The notes under the pieces: generated by a model
Database searches by the model: none
What the model saw: the letters and a program-made list of their open reading frames with translations, nothing else
Told to the model about the DNA's origin: nothing
From: Prostheceraeus crozeri
Taxonomy: Eukaryota > Platyhelminthes > Polycladida > Euryleptidae
DNA: 64,000 nucleotides
Reading direction: 5' to 3'
Assembly (NCBI GenBank): GCA_907163375.1
Contig: CAJQUW010005287.1
Location: 124,001-188,000, forward strand
Translations under genes and position numbers: made by a program
In this document: positions 50,201 to 61,337 of the stretch, one piece after another
Layout of the letters: every line of letters starts with the position of its first letter
Position numbering within the stretch: position 1 is the first letter of the stretch

Positions 50201-51374
50201 TGAACAGAGTCAAGCAGCAGTTGATGAATTCATGCGAGAAAACTATTTGTTATATTATGATTTTAATAGCTTATATTCTTCTTGCATGATACAAGAATTA
50301 CCAACAGGTGAAATGGAGTACCATTCTTGAATACGAACCTACATTAGATGGTGAAAATAATTATGGTTATATATATGAAGTTGATTTAGCATACCCTGAT
50401 TATATAAAAGGCGCAACAAAGTATTATCCTTTCTGTCCCGAAAACAAAATTCCCAATATAGAAGATTTTTCAGATTATCAAAAATCTTTAATTCCTAAGA
50501 AATACAGGCCAACAAAAAACTTGTGTTAACACAAAGTAATAAAGGAAAGTATGTTGTTGAAGGAAGAATGCTAGATTGGTATTTAGATCATGGAATGATT
50601 CTTTTTAAAATTCACCGGCAACTAGTGTATAGAAAATCTAGGTGGTTAAAAGATTATATCGAGTTCAATATTGAAAAGCGTAAAATAGCTAAAAGAAATA
50701 AAGATGATTTTGGAAACGTGTTCTTTAAATTAATGAATAATGCATTTTATGGTAAGACTTTAGAAAATGTGCGTAATAGACAAAATATTGAAATAGTTTA
50801 TGATAGAGATAGGTTTCAAAATTTAACAAGGAAACCTACATATAAAAGAACTAGATTTAGTAATGAACTATGTGCAGTGCATCTAAGACGAAACATTATA
50901 AAACATGATAAGTTTAATTTTATAGGATTCACTATATTAGAATTAGCTAAACTATTTATGTATAGATTTATATATGATTATTTAGCACCTGCTTATGGCA
51001 AAAACTATAAATTACACTTTACAGATACTGATAGCGCTTTCTTAAAATTAACAATACCGTATAATTCTTCACTTGATGAAGAAATTAATAAAATAAAAGA
51101 TATCATTCATCCTTCTGATTTATGTAAAGTAAAAGATGAACTAGAAGGAAATGAAGCGTACATAACAGAAGCTGTATTTTTAAAATCTAAATGTTATTGT
51201 TATAACACAAATTCTAACACAAATTCAAAAACATCTAAAACATTAAAAGGAATTTCAAAGGCATCAGTGGCTAACCAAATAACATTTCAAGATTATAAGA
51301 ATACATTATTTAATAATGAAATAAAAACAGCATGTAATTATAGACTTAATTCAAAGAAACACAAAATGTATTGA
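47273..51374 (+). pseudogene. Protein-primed family B DNA polymerase (pPolB), multiply broken
   Basis: Successive frames: 47,273-48,808; 48,924-49,886; 49,893-50,330; 50,308-50,529; 50,523-51,374. Features in order: CFLWSVIAHLHP N-terminal motif; a Gln-rich coiled region (48,500-48,930); zinc finger FPCLHCMTSFRTKEEMNRH; exonuclease I YCDFEAY; a Cys/His knot YYCGKEF...HDHLNG; exonuclease II FYNGSKYDFHL; exonuclease III region YTYSTPGLTW; polymerase A DFNSLYSSCM; B KLMNNAFYGKT; C FTDTDSAF. It replicates the provirus genome from a terminal-protein primer. Breaks occur near 48,807, 49,880, 50,320 and 50,520; the C-terminus stops soon after the thumb, about 40-50 residues early. Confidence 0.9.
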
Positions 51375-51482
51375 AAGAGGAACCTTTTTCTTAACCTTTA
51401 CCTTTTAAATTATCTAATTTTTAAATTTCTAAAGATTAAAAAAAAAAAAATTATTCGATCACTCCGCGAAAATATTTTCTAT

Positions 51483-51495
51483 CGACTTTCAGTCG
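51483..51495. other. Hairpin CGACT-ttc-AGTCG between convergent genes
   Basis: A perfect 5-bp stem with a 3-base loop in the 130-bp gap between the polymerase and ATPase genes, followed by GGGGCGAAGCTTAGTC. It resembles the other GC-rich modules and might also aid transcript ending. Confidence 0.4.
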
Positions 51496-51504
51496 GGGCG
51501 AAGC

Positions 51505-52271
51505 TTAGTCAGCGAACAATTGTTCGATAACTCTATCATGAATTGTTTTATCAATATTAATTGTAATGAAGCCATAATCTTTTGACCAAGCATTGTTAAA
51601 CGATTGTTTAAATTCATCTTTATTTCTTACACATAAATCTCTTAACAAATCACTTAAGTTTTTTGCATTTATTTCAAATAGTGTAAATATATTTGCATTC
51701 TTTCTAATAACACTTCCGTCTAATGAATACATACTTTGCGTTAAATAAAAAACACTACAGTTGTTATGTCTTCCTCTTGTGAAATAATTTCTCTGAACTG
51801 ACTGATTTCTATCATTAACGCAATCATCAAAAATTACACAATGTTTCATTGTTTTATCTAGTTTACTAGGATCTTGCATATTACCACTATCATCTATTAA
51901 TTGCATCTTTACATGGTTATTTTTATTGGATTCTACTAACTGATTATTTTTTGCTGCTTCTTCACACCACGAACTTATTTCTTCTTCATCTTCAGATTTT
52001 TCATATTCTTTGAATAATGAAGCAATTGCTGTTTTTTAAGATTATTTTCAAATCCATATTTTAAAAATTGATAGACGGGTTGTTCTGCTGTTGTTGTATA
52101 AATTATAAGATTGTTATAATCCAAAAAATTTGGAGTCGTTAAAATTTTAAATAATAAATATGTTTTTCCACATCCTGATCTACCACAAATAACTGTCAAA
52201 ACTTTATTAGATAAATTTGGATGATGATCAAATTTAAGTTTCTTTTTATTTAATGGGGGCACTTCACTCAT
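51505..52271 (-). pseudogene. FtsK/HerA-type genome-packaging ATPase, frameshifted
   Basis: The N-terminal frame (52,271-51,975) has Walker A GRSGCGKT at about residues 30-37; the C-terminal frame (51,906-51,505, open further upstream) has Walker B HCVIFDDC and the downstream NCSVFYLTQS motif. The frame changes near 52,036 at an A run. This is the A32-like packaging ATPase that drives DNA into capsids in Polintons, adintoviruses and giant viruses. It starts in the ATTAAAAATG context and lies next to the penton-like gene. Confidence 0.85.
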
Positions 52272-52311
52272 TTTTAATAAAAAAAATTTTTATTTTTTAA
52301 GAAGAAAAAAA

Positions 52312-53098
52312 TTAAACTTCTCTAACCAAAAGATCTATCATAATCTCTTCACCTCCAAAATTTATTTCTTGTCCTTTCTCATCCGTAATTCTAATGTTAA
52401 TGTTGTTAATAATTTTTCTTGTAATAGGGAAATATATTAATGTTTGTGGAATTACATTTAATCTATAACAAATGGGTACAGTAAAAGCTGGAAAACTGAA
52501 TATTAAATTTGACAATTTACCATTTATATATCCTCCTTCAATAATGTCACAATGTACAACAATTGAATTTATTTCAGTTATTTTAGGAATCTTCTCACCT
52601 AAATGATAACCTTGACTATAGGTTTGTTTATTAAATCCCAATAGTTTTGACAATGATCTATCATGATTAAAATCAACTTGATGATTTTCGTCTAAAGTAA
52701 GAGAAATTTATTGACTGCTGGTTCAACTGCGAAATGTAATTGCTTCTTATCTTTAAATGGTATACCTAAATGTCTCTTAATTCATTTGATATTGATTCAA
52801 CTTCGTAAGAACCAGGAAGAAAAGTTAGTACTTTCCACGTTTTGCCTTTATCAGTAGAATATCTAAATTGATCATTCACATCTTTGATAACGTTTTGAAT
52901 AGTGTTAAATGTGGAGAAACTAGTCAATGCAATTTGATAATTTTTATTTTGCTCCAAATGTAGAATGGGTTCTAAATTACAAGTGTGTGATGAAGTAGTT
53001 GTTATAATTTTTAACGTCGTACTAAATTTTGATGAACCCAAAATCTCTGTCAAATTTTCTAAATGATTATTAATATTTTCTAAATCTGCTGAACACAT
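52312..53098 (-). pseudogene. Minor capsid (penton-like) protein, frameshifted
   Basis: N-terminal frame 53,098-52,766 (MCSADLENINNHLENL, SSKFSTTLKI, YQIALTSFSTFNT) and C-terminal frame ~52,695-52,312 (QVDFNHDRSLSKLLGF, LIFSFPAFTVPICYRL, INNINIRITDEKGQEINF) match the single jelly-roll penton-like protein of Polintons/adintoviruses, about 260 residues. The frames are joined by one or more shifts between about 52,700 and 52,770. It forms the five-fold vertices. Gene order ATPase, penton fits the group. Confidence 0.8.
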
Positions 53099-53139
53099 TT
53101 TTTAGATAAAAATTTTAAATAAATATTTTTTTATTAAAA

Positions 53140-53955
53140 TTAAAAACCGCATATTTCAGCTATACTTTTATAATCCTCTTCATTTATAATCTTCTTTTCT
53201 AACAGTCTTTTCAATATAGCATGAATTTCATTAAAAATAGAATTATGACCTTCTTTTATTGCAGATATTAAAATATTTAATCTATTTAATAATTCTTGGG
53301 GATCATCTGGTAAAAATATAGTTGTTTCTGTTTTAAAACCTTTTTCTACTTTAGGTGCTGTTGGTAATAAATTTTCTAATTGTTTATAACGTCTAAGAGA
53401 TTTTACTGCACCAACTCTATCTAACATAGCTTTATATTTTATGAGATCTTCTACAGCATAATTATTTAAATCTGCTCCTCTTAAAAGATCAACAAAATTT
53501 CTATCTTAACTAAAAGGAGATTTATCTGGTGAAAAAATTAAACCTCGAAAAGGTTGTGGAAATATTTCTTTTCCGCCAAGATAAAATCTTGCGAATAATT
53601 TTTTATCTTAAAAGAAAGTAGAATGTTCAAATAACATAGATTTTGGTAATTTTTTTTCTATATTTGCTTCTAACAATTCATAATCATCTAATAATGTTTT
53701 AAGTTCTGGATCTGTTACATTTACTCGGTTATCCTGATTAGCAAGTTCTTTTTCGAGAGTTTTAAATGGTTCAATAGTTTTTTCAAAATCAGTTTTTACT
53801 TGTTCGTTTTGCTGCATTTTTTCAAACACATCAGATTGCATACCAGCTTTTATCATTCTATGTTGAAGATGATTTTCTTTCATAATATTTCTTTGTTTTA
53901 TTAACTCTTCTAATTGTTTTATTCTTTTAAAATTATCAGCTCTAATTTTATCCAT
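53140..53955 (-). pseudogene. Coiled-coil virion protein with two in-frame TAA codons
   Basis: From ATG 53,955 a single frame runs to 53,140 (about 271 codons) except for TAA at 53,608-53,610 and TAA at 53,506-53,508. Order: Lys/Glu coiled coil (residues 1-115), a conserved-looking FYLGGKEIFPQPFRGL segment right after the first stop, then a Leu-rich helical C-terminus. Both stops are followed by GAT. The FYLGG and PQPFRG words recall an adintovirus accessory virion protein, but I cannot name it. The frame between and after the stops is clean, so the stops look recent or tolerated. Confidence 0.5.
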
Positions 53956-54101
53956 TTTTAAAATATAATATTTGAATTTTGTGGTAACATTGGAATACAA
54001 CAAAAACATTTTACTGAACAAATTATTTTTATTGCTTAGTCGTCTGACATCTTTTCGTCTAAAATTTTGTTTAATAAAGTTTTTAGTTCTTCTAAAAAAA
54101 T

Positions 54102-54723
54102 TTAATCATTTTCTTCACTAGAAATTTTACCAACATGTTTATTCTTGTCATTAACTTGTGTCTGTAATTGAAATGATATTTGATTTACTTCATTAGCTAT
54201 CTGATCAAATTTTTCAATCTCATCTAACGTGATAACATTATCATCACATGCTCTTTGAAAGCAATAATGCAGTTTATCATAAACTTCTTTAACGTGAGAA
54301 TATTTATTTTTTAATGATTTTCGTTTCTTAGTAATTAAAGATTTATCTAACATTGTAACAAGTGATGTTGCAAAAACACCCGTACCTGTTAAAGCTGTAG
54401 CAACTACTGGAATTACTAAATCACCCGAAGTTATTATATGTGTGAATACCCCCAAACTTACTGTTATAAAGATTCCAATTCCTTGTGTTACATTCTTAAC
54501 TTTATACCATCTCCTTCTTAATTTATCATAATGCTCTAATCTCAATAATAATTGAGATTCCTTATCTTACATATACCATATCTTTGTGCTTTTCTTTATT
54601 CATTTTTTCAATGTCCATTTCACTTGTTTTTAATTGTGATAACGAAGGATATATTCTCGTCGTCGTCGCCCCCGTCGAAGTTTCTTCCATTCTCGAAGTT
54701 TCTTCCACTTTTGAAGTTTCCAT
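54102..54723 (-). pseudogene. Membrane protein of the provirus, one frameshift
   Basis: ATG at 54,721-54,723 begins METSKVEETSRMEE, a Thr/Glu-rich head; a shift near 54,565 moves to the frame open to 54,102. That frame has a hydrophobic span GIGIFITVSLGVFTHII and a second LVIPVVATALTGTGVFA, then a charged helical tail (about 85 residues). Two-span membrane proteins of this kind are common next to the capsid genes of Polinton-like viruses. A 27-nt match to its second membrane span survives at 14,246-14,272. Confidence 0.5.
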
Positions 54724-54736
54724 TTTTTGATAAATA

Positions 54737-55627
54737 TTTTGATATTTTTTGGTCCATGTGAAAAGACTACGTAAATTTTTGGACTACGTGAAATTTTGAG
54801 ACAACTTAAATGTTCGACCACGTGAAATTTTTGAAACCTCTTTTCAGTATATGAAAAAATTCCAACGAGCTTAAAACTGTTTTTTGATTTTATCCTTAAA
54901 ATTATTTTTATTTATAAAACTCTTTTTCAGTGTATGAAATATTTCCTATACTCATTCTCAGTATATGAAAAAATCCCAACGAGCTTAAAACTGTTTTTTT
55001 GATTTTATCCTTAAATTATTTTTATTTATAAAACTCTTTTTTTGGTACCTTATTTTTTTTATTTTTTGGCTGTCCGGGACCGGTCATATATTCATTTTTT
55101 TGCATTTTTGGGGTATCTTATTTTTTTATTTTTTTATTTTTTGCTTGTCCTAGAACGGTATTATATCCATTACTTTTGGGTTTCTATGCAATGCAGATTG
55201 GCTCCTGACTAAGCGCTGCTATCACGGCCGAAATTATGTATGTTTCAAAACTGAATACACTTCCACACTATGAGCACTGAATTATGTGATGCCAGAATAA
55301 AATCGCATGTTTTGTTGGATTGATTCGTCGCGTCGATGCACTGAGATTCCAACTAAGACTACAGAATGTTCTAAAAATTAGCAAACTTTCCACCGCACCG
55401 GAAATGTACTTTCCGGTGAGCCGTGCGATTTGATCTCATGAATTTTCTGAGAATTTTGTGCAGGCTTTCCAGAATAAGCAAACTATTTAGCCTACATCAG
55501 AACCTTCACCAGTGAAAAGCTCACATGGTACAACAGTGGGCCTATTACCAAGTACATGTGTATAGTAAAGACTAAACAGTTTGCTTTTAGTAGTATTTTT
55601 TTAGTAGTAGCTTTTAGTAGTGCGGCA
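54737..55627 (+). repeat. Repeat R1, copy 1
   Basis: Begins TTTTGATATTTTTTGGTC near the membrane gene start and ends TTAGTAGTGCGGCAT. It recurs at 59,628-60,402 and 60,619-61,304, and its last 144 bp at 63,577-63,720. It includes (T)GTCC(T/G)(A/G)GAACGGT-type words and a 9-bp stem hairpin CACCGGAAA-tgtac-TTTCCGGTG (near 55,395-55,417). It may have started as provirus terminal sequence and spread by duplication. Confidence 0.75.
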
Positions 55628-55867
55628 TAAAGATCTCCCCGATTTGCCATAGTTATGAAACGAAAAAGAAGACAGATGCAAGAATTCTTTTATATTCCAA
55701 AAGTAGTTCATATAATGCCATTATCATATTTTCTATGCAAAACGTGTCTTCTCTTATTTGCGATTCTGATAGTCTAGGTTAACAAAAGACACTACTGAAG
55801 TGACTCATCTCCGCTCTCTTATTGGCGTTCACGTGCCGTATAACAGCATTCTTGGAATTGCATTGTC
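55628..55867 (+). other. 5' flank of the transposase fragment
   Basis: Unique sequence between R1 and the transposase ATG; identical in arrangement to 63,721-63,960. No gene seen. Confidence 0.5.
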
Positions 55868-56236
55868 ATGGCGTGGAGTGGAAAGCATCGTGCCTTTGTT
55901 GTCGAGGAACATATCAAGAACGGTGAATCCGTGATAACGACGCAGCGCGCGTTCCGTAGGCGTTTTGGTCTCGGTCGTCATGCTCCTGTCCCAGAGGGAA
56001 AGACGATTCGCCTTTGGGTTTCAAATTTTAAACTCACTAGCTCAGCTTTAAAAAGACAAAGTCCCGGCCGACCAAGGACCGCAACAGGGGTAGAGAATGT
56101 TACACTTGTGAGAGCTTCGATACAGCACTCTCCCAGGCGTTCAGCACGGAAACATGCGGCTGCCCTAGGCATGTCAGATCGAAGTGTCCGCAGAATTTTA
56201 CATCAGGAACTCAACATGCATCCCCTACAACATTGA
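55868..56236 (+). pseudogene. Tc1/mariner-like transposase, N-terminal part
   Basis: ATG opens 122 codons: MAWSGKHRAFVVEEHIKNGESV is the DUF4817-type helix-turn-helix start common in arthropod transposases, followed by a second DNA-binding region (RSARKHAAALGMSDRSVRRILH). The match ends at NMHP; the remainder of the protein resumes at 59,209. A copy of its start is at 63,961-64,000. Confidence 0.75.
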
Positions 56237-59205
56237 AACGTTTCCGTTATGTTTCAAATTAGTCTCAATACGTCTCATTATGTTCCCCAGACACAAAATG
56301 TCGGTTTGAGAGTTTTAAGAAAGGTATAGTATAATTTAAGTAAAATTAGACCATATTGAATGATCATTTATTAGTTATATGATCTTTTAGCTGATGTATC
56401 GAGGTATAATGATTATTCGCCTCTTTTTCGTTCCCGCACGTCTCGATAAGTTTCATTTCATTCACCATCATCCAACACCTTGTTGATATTTAATGTGAGG
56501 TTTTTCATAATCAGAAGACAACATATTATGATAAGATTCACATTAAATTAAGCTGGTTACTCTAGTTTGTCTGACACGTAATGAGACGAATTGAGACTTA
56601 TTGAAACGTTTGTTTTATAAGTTTCAATTGGTCTCAATTTGTTTCATGCGAAACTTTAACTTTAAAATGAGGCATGCTTGAACTATGCATCTGAGGGAAC
56701 GATTAATATAGTTCACTATTGTTAAGGATCGCAATTATTGTAAATTTTTGTTAAACCAATTAACCCTCGAAAAATTAACACTCGATGTCTCTGTAATGTC
56801 TCATGGAATAACACGAAAGATTCAGATATCAATCAGATTCACATATCAGCTGGAACGCAATGCGATCACCTACGATTAAAAAATTATGCTAAATGCAAAT
56901 CAATACCGAAACAGTCGTGATACTTGATAAATCTCGGCGTATACTTGCGTGTTAATCAGGAAATTAGTCTGAAAATAAAAATCTTGATAATGAATTTGGA
57001 ATATATGCAATTTATTTACGATTCGTTCCTTCACAATTTGATATATATGATCAATGTTGATCTATCAAATTGTCGTGACTTTGGTTGCTGGACACGTCAA
57101 AAACTTCGGAAGTCTGCTTTACATTCAATTTGAATATGCAAAAATTTTACAGCATATACTATGCTCATGGAGTTCTATATGTAGTCTATATATGATGTAA
57201 AAATTCATCATTAATTTCTACCCATGCATCTCTTATATTTATAGGATTCATGATGGTATCAGAAGAATCACAATTTTGCGACTGCATTTGGAATAGATTA
57301 TAATTACAACATTTTAATATTATCATGCAGCAAGTCTTTTTACGGCTGTGCTTATTCGATGCATGGACTGAGTCTGTCTTTCGATGATTTACGCAGCTTT
57401 AAGATAAAGCGGTCATTGCATGCCCATCGCATTTCATTTCCGAATAGACGAGAACTGCGCACAGATTATTTCCCCACTCCCGCCTGAGCGACTGACCTTC
57501 AAATCGACGCGTCACCATCGATAATCACATGACAGCGAGAAGGGAAACGTGCAAACGGTCTTCATTTCATTCCTGGCTACTCTGCGCATCGAACGTGATT
57601 CATTTGTCTAGCATTACGATTTTAGTGAAACGTCTACGACTTAGACCAAATTTTCTTAAACGACGCGTTGATCACCATCTTTTCTTTGGACATTTAGAGG
57701 AACTCAAATTCCGCGAACCATATTCGACCTCCACAATCAATTTACAGGTCATTTATTTTGTCTTTTCAAGTTGCCGATTAAGCTTTTACCGTTATCATCT
57801 TACAAAATATTTCGTGATTTGGTTTACTTCATATTTAGTGACTTGACTCTATTTCCTACGTTCGTAGCTGAAAACCAGGGCTTTGAATGTCATCTCGTGA
57901 TAGTTTGATGCATTCTGACCACAAAATGTGTTTGGATTAATATTACCAAATGCCAGAGCTTACAGGTGAGATGTCTATACTCCTTTCATTGCCTAAGTTT
58001 AAATGAATTAATTCTGTATTAGTTATACACGTATTTTCACGAAATTATATGATTTACATTTTGAAACTTCATGAAATCACAAAAAATAAAAGAAAAATGA
58101 TATTTGTTGTCAATAAAACGATAGCGTCATCTGATATCAATTAATTTGTTGCGAATTTCTTCACTCTTGAATTCTATCCGAGTCAGATTGCTTCCTCACG
58201 CCTAAGATAATTTATCATAATTAGAGGCTTGCATATTCCGAATGTTTTGTAATCCTGGAATATTATGTGGTAAATGACATCGATCGCCAGTCGCGGGTAT
58301 AATTTAATTATTATTGCTGAGACTACTGTTATAAATACGTACGTGTACACAATTCTTAATGTTTATGGACTAGTGCATGCAATATGTTATGATTATGCGT
58401 GCATCCATTTGTCGAAAATCTATTTTCTATTTCCTCCAAAGAGCCGCATGAGTGTACTTTGAACCAGTCGGATGTGGATTAATTGTGCCATGTTAAGTCC
58501 TCATGCAAATTGAGTGCAAATCCATGTATCTATGAATTGTCCCATCATCTTTTTAAAACTCTGTTTCATTATCTAAGAAAAAGACTTTCTGAAATTCTCT
58601 GTAAATGTTTTAATGATGTGAATTGTTTTTTTTTGAAATATACTATGAATGTTAACGAATTGTGCCATTCGAAAGATGTTTTGCAAACTTATGTTTTTTG
58701 CTTATAAAACAAAATCTTTATTGTGTATTTCAGAGAAAGAATCGCTGCACGGAATCGCTGTCCTACAACAATCAAAACTGAAAATATGAATGGATTTAAC
58801 CAAATTGATTCATCGAGTCCGTCCATAAAGTCAAGTAGCGGACTGATGTGTTCAAGTTTTCTGTTATTAGATGGAGGCTGAAGACATGGTAAGTCATTTA
58901 ATTTTGTTCATCAATGTCTGTTTCAACTGCGACACAGTCCATGATGCTGTCAATTTTAGAACTCGCATCTAAGACTGCTGTTATTGTTACACAGACGTGA
59001 GCGGCGAACATTTTATGTTATCGAACTTGAATTGCATTCAATAATTTATCAAAAATGTATCTCTGTAACATTCTAACAAAGTTTCCTGGAAACGCTTTGA
59101 AACGTTCCGTTACGTAAACATAATGTGCAAGCGCTACGTATCGGAGACGTTTCCTGAAACGTATATGGAACGTTTCCGAAACGTAACGTTACGTCACATT
59201 GTTGA
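56232..59205. mobile_element. ~3-kb insert in the transposase, probable nonautonomous DNA transposon
   Basis: The transposase is interrupted after GCATCCCCTACAA (left) and resumes at GCATCCCTACAAAATG (right). The insert's left end CATTGAAACGTTTCCGTTATG and the reverse complement of its right end CAATGTGACGTAACGTTACG share CA.TG..ACGT..C plus GTTA, an imperfect terminal repeat. GAAACGTTTC-type words recur near both ends. An inner inverted pair (56,245-56,283 with 56,574-56,612, GTCTCAATACGTCTCATTA type) marks a possible smaller element. The interior is AT-rich with no gene I can support. The exact target duplication is unclear because 7 extra bases (TTGATGG) sit at the right junction. Confidence 0.45.
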
Positions 59206-59208
59206 TGG

Positions 59209-59628
59209 GGCATCCCTACAAAATGATGGTCGTGCAGGAGTTGAATGAGACAGACTATGAAACCAGAACAACTTTGTGTGGAGGCATTCTCAGGGAGGTT
59301 CCCCCTACAGCCGTTATGATCTGCAGCGATGAAGCGCATTTCCATTTATCGGGGATAATTAATAAACAGAACTTTCGCTACTGGTCTGACACCAATCCTC
59401 AGGAACTTCATCAGCGACCGCTCCACAGTCCGAAAGTTACTGTTGGGTGTGCCGTAGGAAATTTCGGAGTTTGGGGTCCTTATTTTTTTTGAAGAGGATG
59501 GTGTTACAGTAAGGGTAACGTCTGATCGTTATTGTAAAATGCTAGAGCATTTTCTTCGTCCGAAAGTCACCGATTTACTCAATGATCAGGAGGACTTGTG
59601 GTTCCAACAAGATGGTGCTACATCTATA
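59209..59628 (+). pseudogene. Tc1/mariner-like transposase, C-terminal part
   Basis: Continues the protein of 55,868-56,236: YKMMVVQELNETDYE, first catalytic Asp in CSDEAHFHLSG, FRYWSDTNPQEL, then a frameshift at a T run (59,483-59,490), then RYCKMLEHFLRP and the second Asp in WFQQDGAT. It ends abruptly in R1 at about 59,628, so the third acidic residue is missing. Confidence 0.75.
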
Positions 59629-60402
59629 TTTTGATATTTTTGGTCTATGTGAAAAGACTACGTAAATTTTTGGACCACGTGCTATTTTGAGACAACTTAA
59701 ATTTTCGACCACGTGAAATTTTTGAAACCTCTTTTCAGTATATGAAAAAATCCCAACGAGCTTAAAACTGTTTTTTGATTTTATCCTTAAATTATTTTTA
59801 TTTATAAAACTCTTTTTTTGGTACCTTATTTTTTTTATTTTTTGGCTGTCCGGGACCGGTCATATATTCATTTTTTTGCATTTTTGGGTACCTTATTTTT
59901 TTATTTTTTTATTTTTTGCTTGTCCTAGAACGGTATTATATCCATTACTTTTGGGTTTCTATGCAATGCAGATTGGCTCCTGACTAAGCGCTGCTATCAC
60001 GGCCGAAATTATGTATGTTTCAAAACTGAATACACTTCCACACTATGAGCACTGAATTATGTGATGCCAGAATAAAATCGCATGTTTTGTTGGATTGATT
60101 CGTCGCGTCGATGCACTGAGATTCCAACTAAGACTACAGAATGTTCTAAAAATTAGCAAACTTTCCACCGCACCGGAAATGTACTTTCCGGTGAGCCGTG
60201 CGATTTGATCTCATGAATTTTCTGAGAATTTTGTGCAGGCTTTCCAGAATAAGCAAACTATTTAGCCTACATCAGAACCTTCACCAGTGAAAAGCTCACA
60301 TGGTACAACAGTGGGCCTATTACCAAGTACATGTGTATAGTAAAGACTAAACAGTTTGCTTTTAGTAGTATTTTTTTAGTAGTAGCTTTTAGTAGTGCGG
60401 CA
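59628..60402 (+). repeat. Repeat R1, copy 2
   Basis: Close to copy 1 with small indels (some ~100 bp shorter overall). It joins transposase sequence at both sides, so R1 appears to have been inserted in, or recombined with, the transposase. Confidence 0.75.
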
Positions 60403-60619
60403 TCAGCGACCGCTCCACAGTCCGAAAGTTACTGTTGGGTGTGCCGTAGGAAATTTCGGAGTTTGAGGTCCTTATTTTTTTGAAGAGGATGGTGTTACAG
60501 TAAGGGTAACGTCTGATCGTTATTGTAAAATGCTAGAGCATTTTCTTCGTCCGAAAGTCACCGATTTACTCAATGATCAGGAGGACTTGTGGTTCCAACA
60601 AGATGGTGCTACATCTATA
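60403..60619 (+). pseudogene. Second copy of the transposase middle part
   Basis: Repeats 59,413-59,628 (CAGCGACCGCTCCACAG to GCTACATCTATATTTT). The T run is one base shorter, so the frame stays open there, but a TGA replaces the Trp codon near 60,463. Part of a ~990-bp tandem duplication of transposase plus R1. Confidence 0.75.
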
Positions 60620-61304
60620 TTTTGATATTTTTTGGTCTATGTGAAAAGACTACGTAAATTTTTGGACCACGTGCTATTTTGAGACAACTTAAATTTTCGA
60701 CCACGTGAAATTTTTGAAACCTCTTTTCAGTATATGAAAAAATCCCAACGAGCTTAAAACTGTTTTTTTGATTTTATCCTTAAATTATTTTTATTTATAA
60801 AACTCTTTTTTTGGTACCTTATTTTTTTATTTTTTGGCTGTCCGGGACCGGTCATATATTCATTTTTTTCTCTTTAGTTGTCCTGAATCGGTCATATATT
60901 CATTTTTTTCGCATTTTTGGGGTACCTTATTTTTTAATTTTTTTATTTTTTGCTTGCACTAGAGCGGTCTTATATCCATTACTTTTGGGTTTCTATGCAA
61001 TGCAGATTGGCTCCAGACTAAGCGCTGCTATCACGGCCGAAATTATGTATGTTTCAAAACTGAATACACTTCCACACTATGAGCACTGAATTATGTGATG
61101 CCAGAATAAATCACATGTTTTGTTGGATTAATTCGTCGCGTCGATGCACTGAGATTCCAACTAAGACTACAGAATGTTCTAAAAATTAGCAAACTTTCCA
61201 CCGCACCGGAAATGTACTTTCCGGTGAGCCGTGCGATTTGATCTCATGAATTTTCTGAGAATTTTGTGCAGGCTTTCCAGAATAAGCAAACTATTTAGCC
61301 TACT
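60619..61304 (+). repeat. Repeat R1, copy 3 (truncated)
   Basis: Follows the second transposase piece and ends at CTATTTAGCCTAC, where Penelope-like sequence begins about 30 bp later. It has an extra TTTAGTTGTCCTGAATCGG segment near 60,875 compared with the other copies. Confidence 0.75.
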
Positions 61305-61337
61305 TCAAATCGCGAAATATGTTAGATCCCTTGGATA

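Noticed and set aside
53140..53955. Reassigned UAA codon
   Set aside because: Most frames here end normally at TAA, and other breaks are frameshifts, TAG or TGA; simple decay is enough.
55395..55417. Hammerhead ribozyme as in Penelope-like elements
   Set aside because: A stable hairpin is present but I see no CTGATGA...GAAA core around it.
59073..59345. 90-codon - strand ORF
   Set aside because: Antisense to the transposase C-terminal part.
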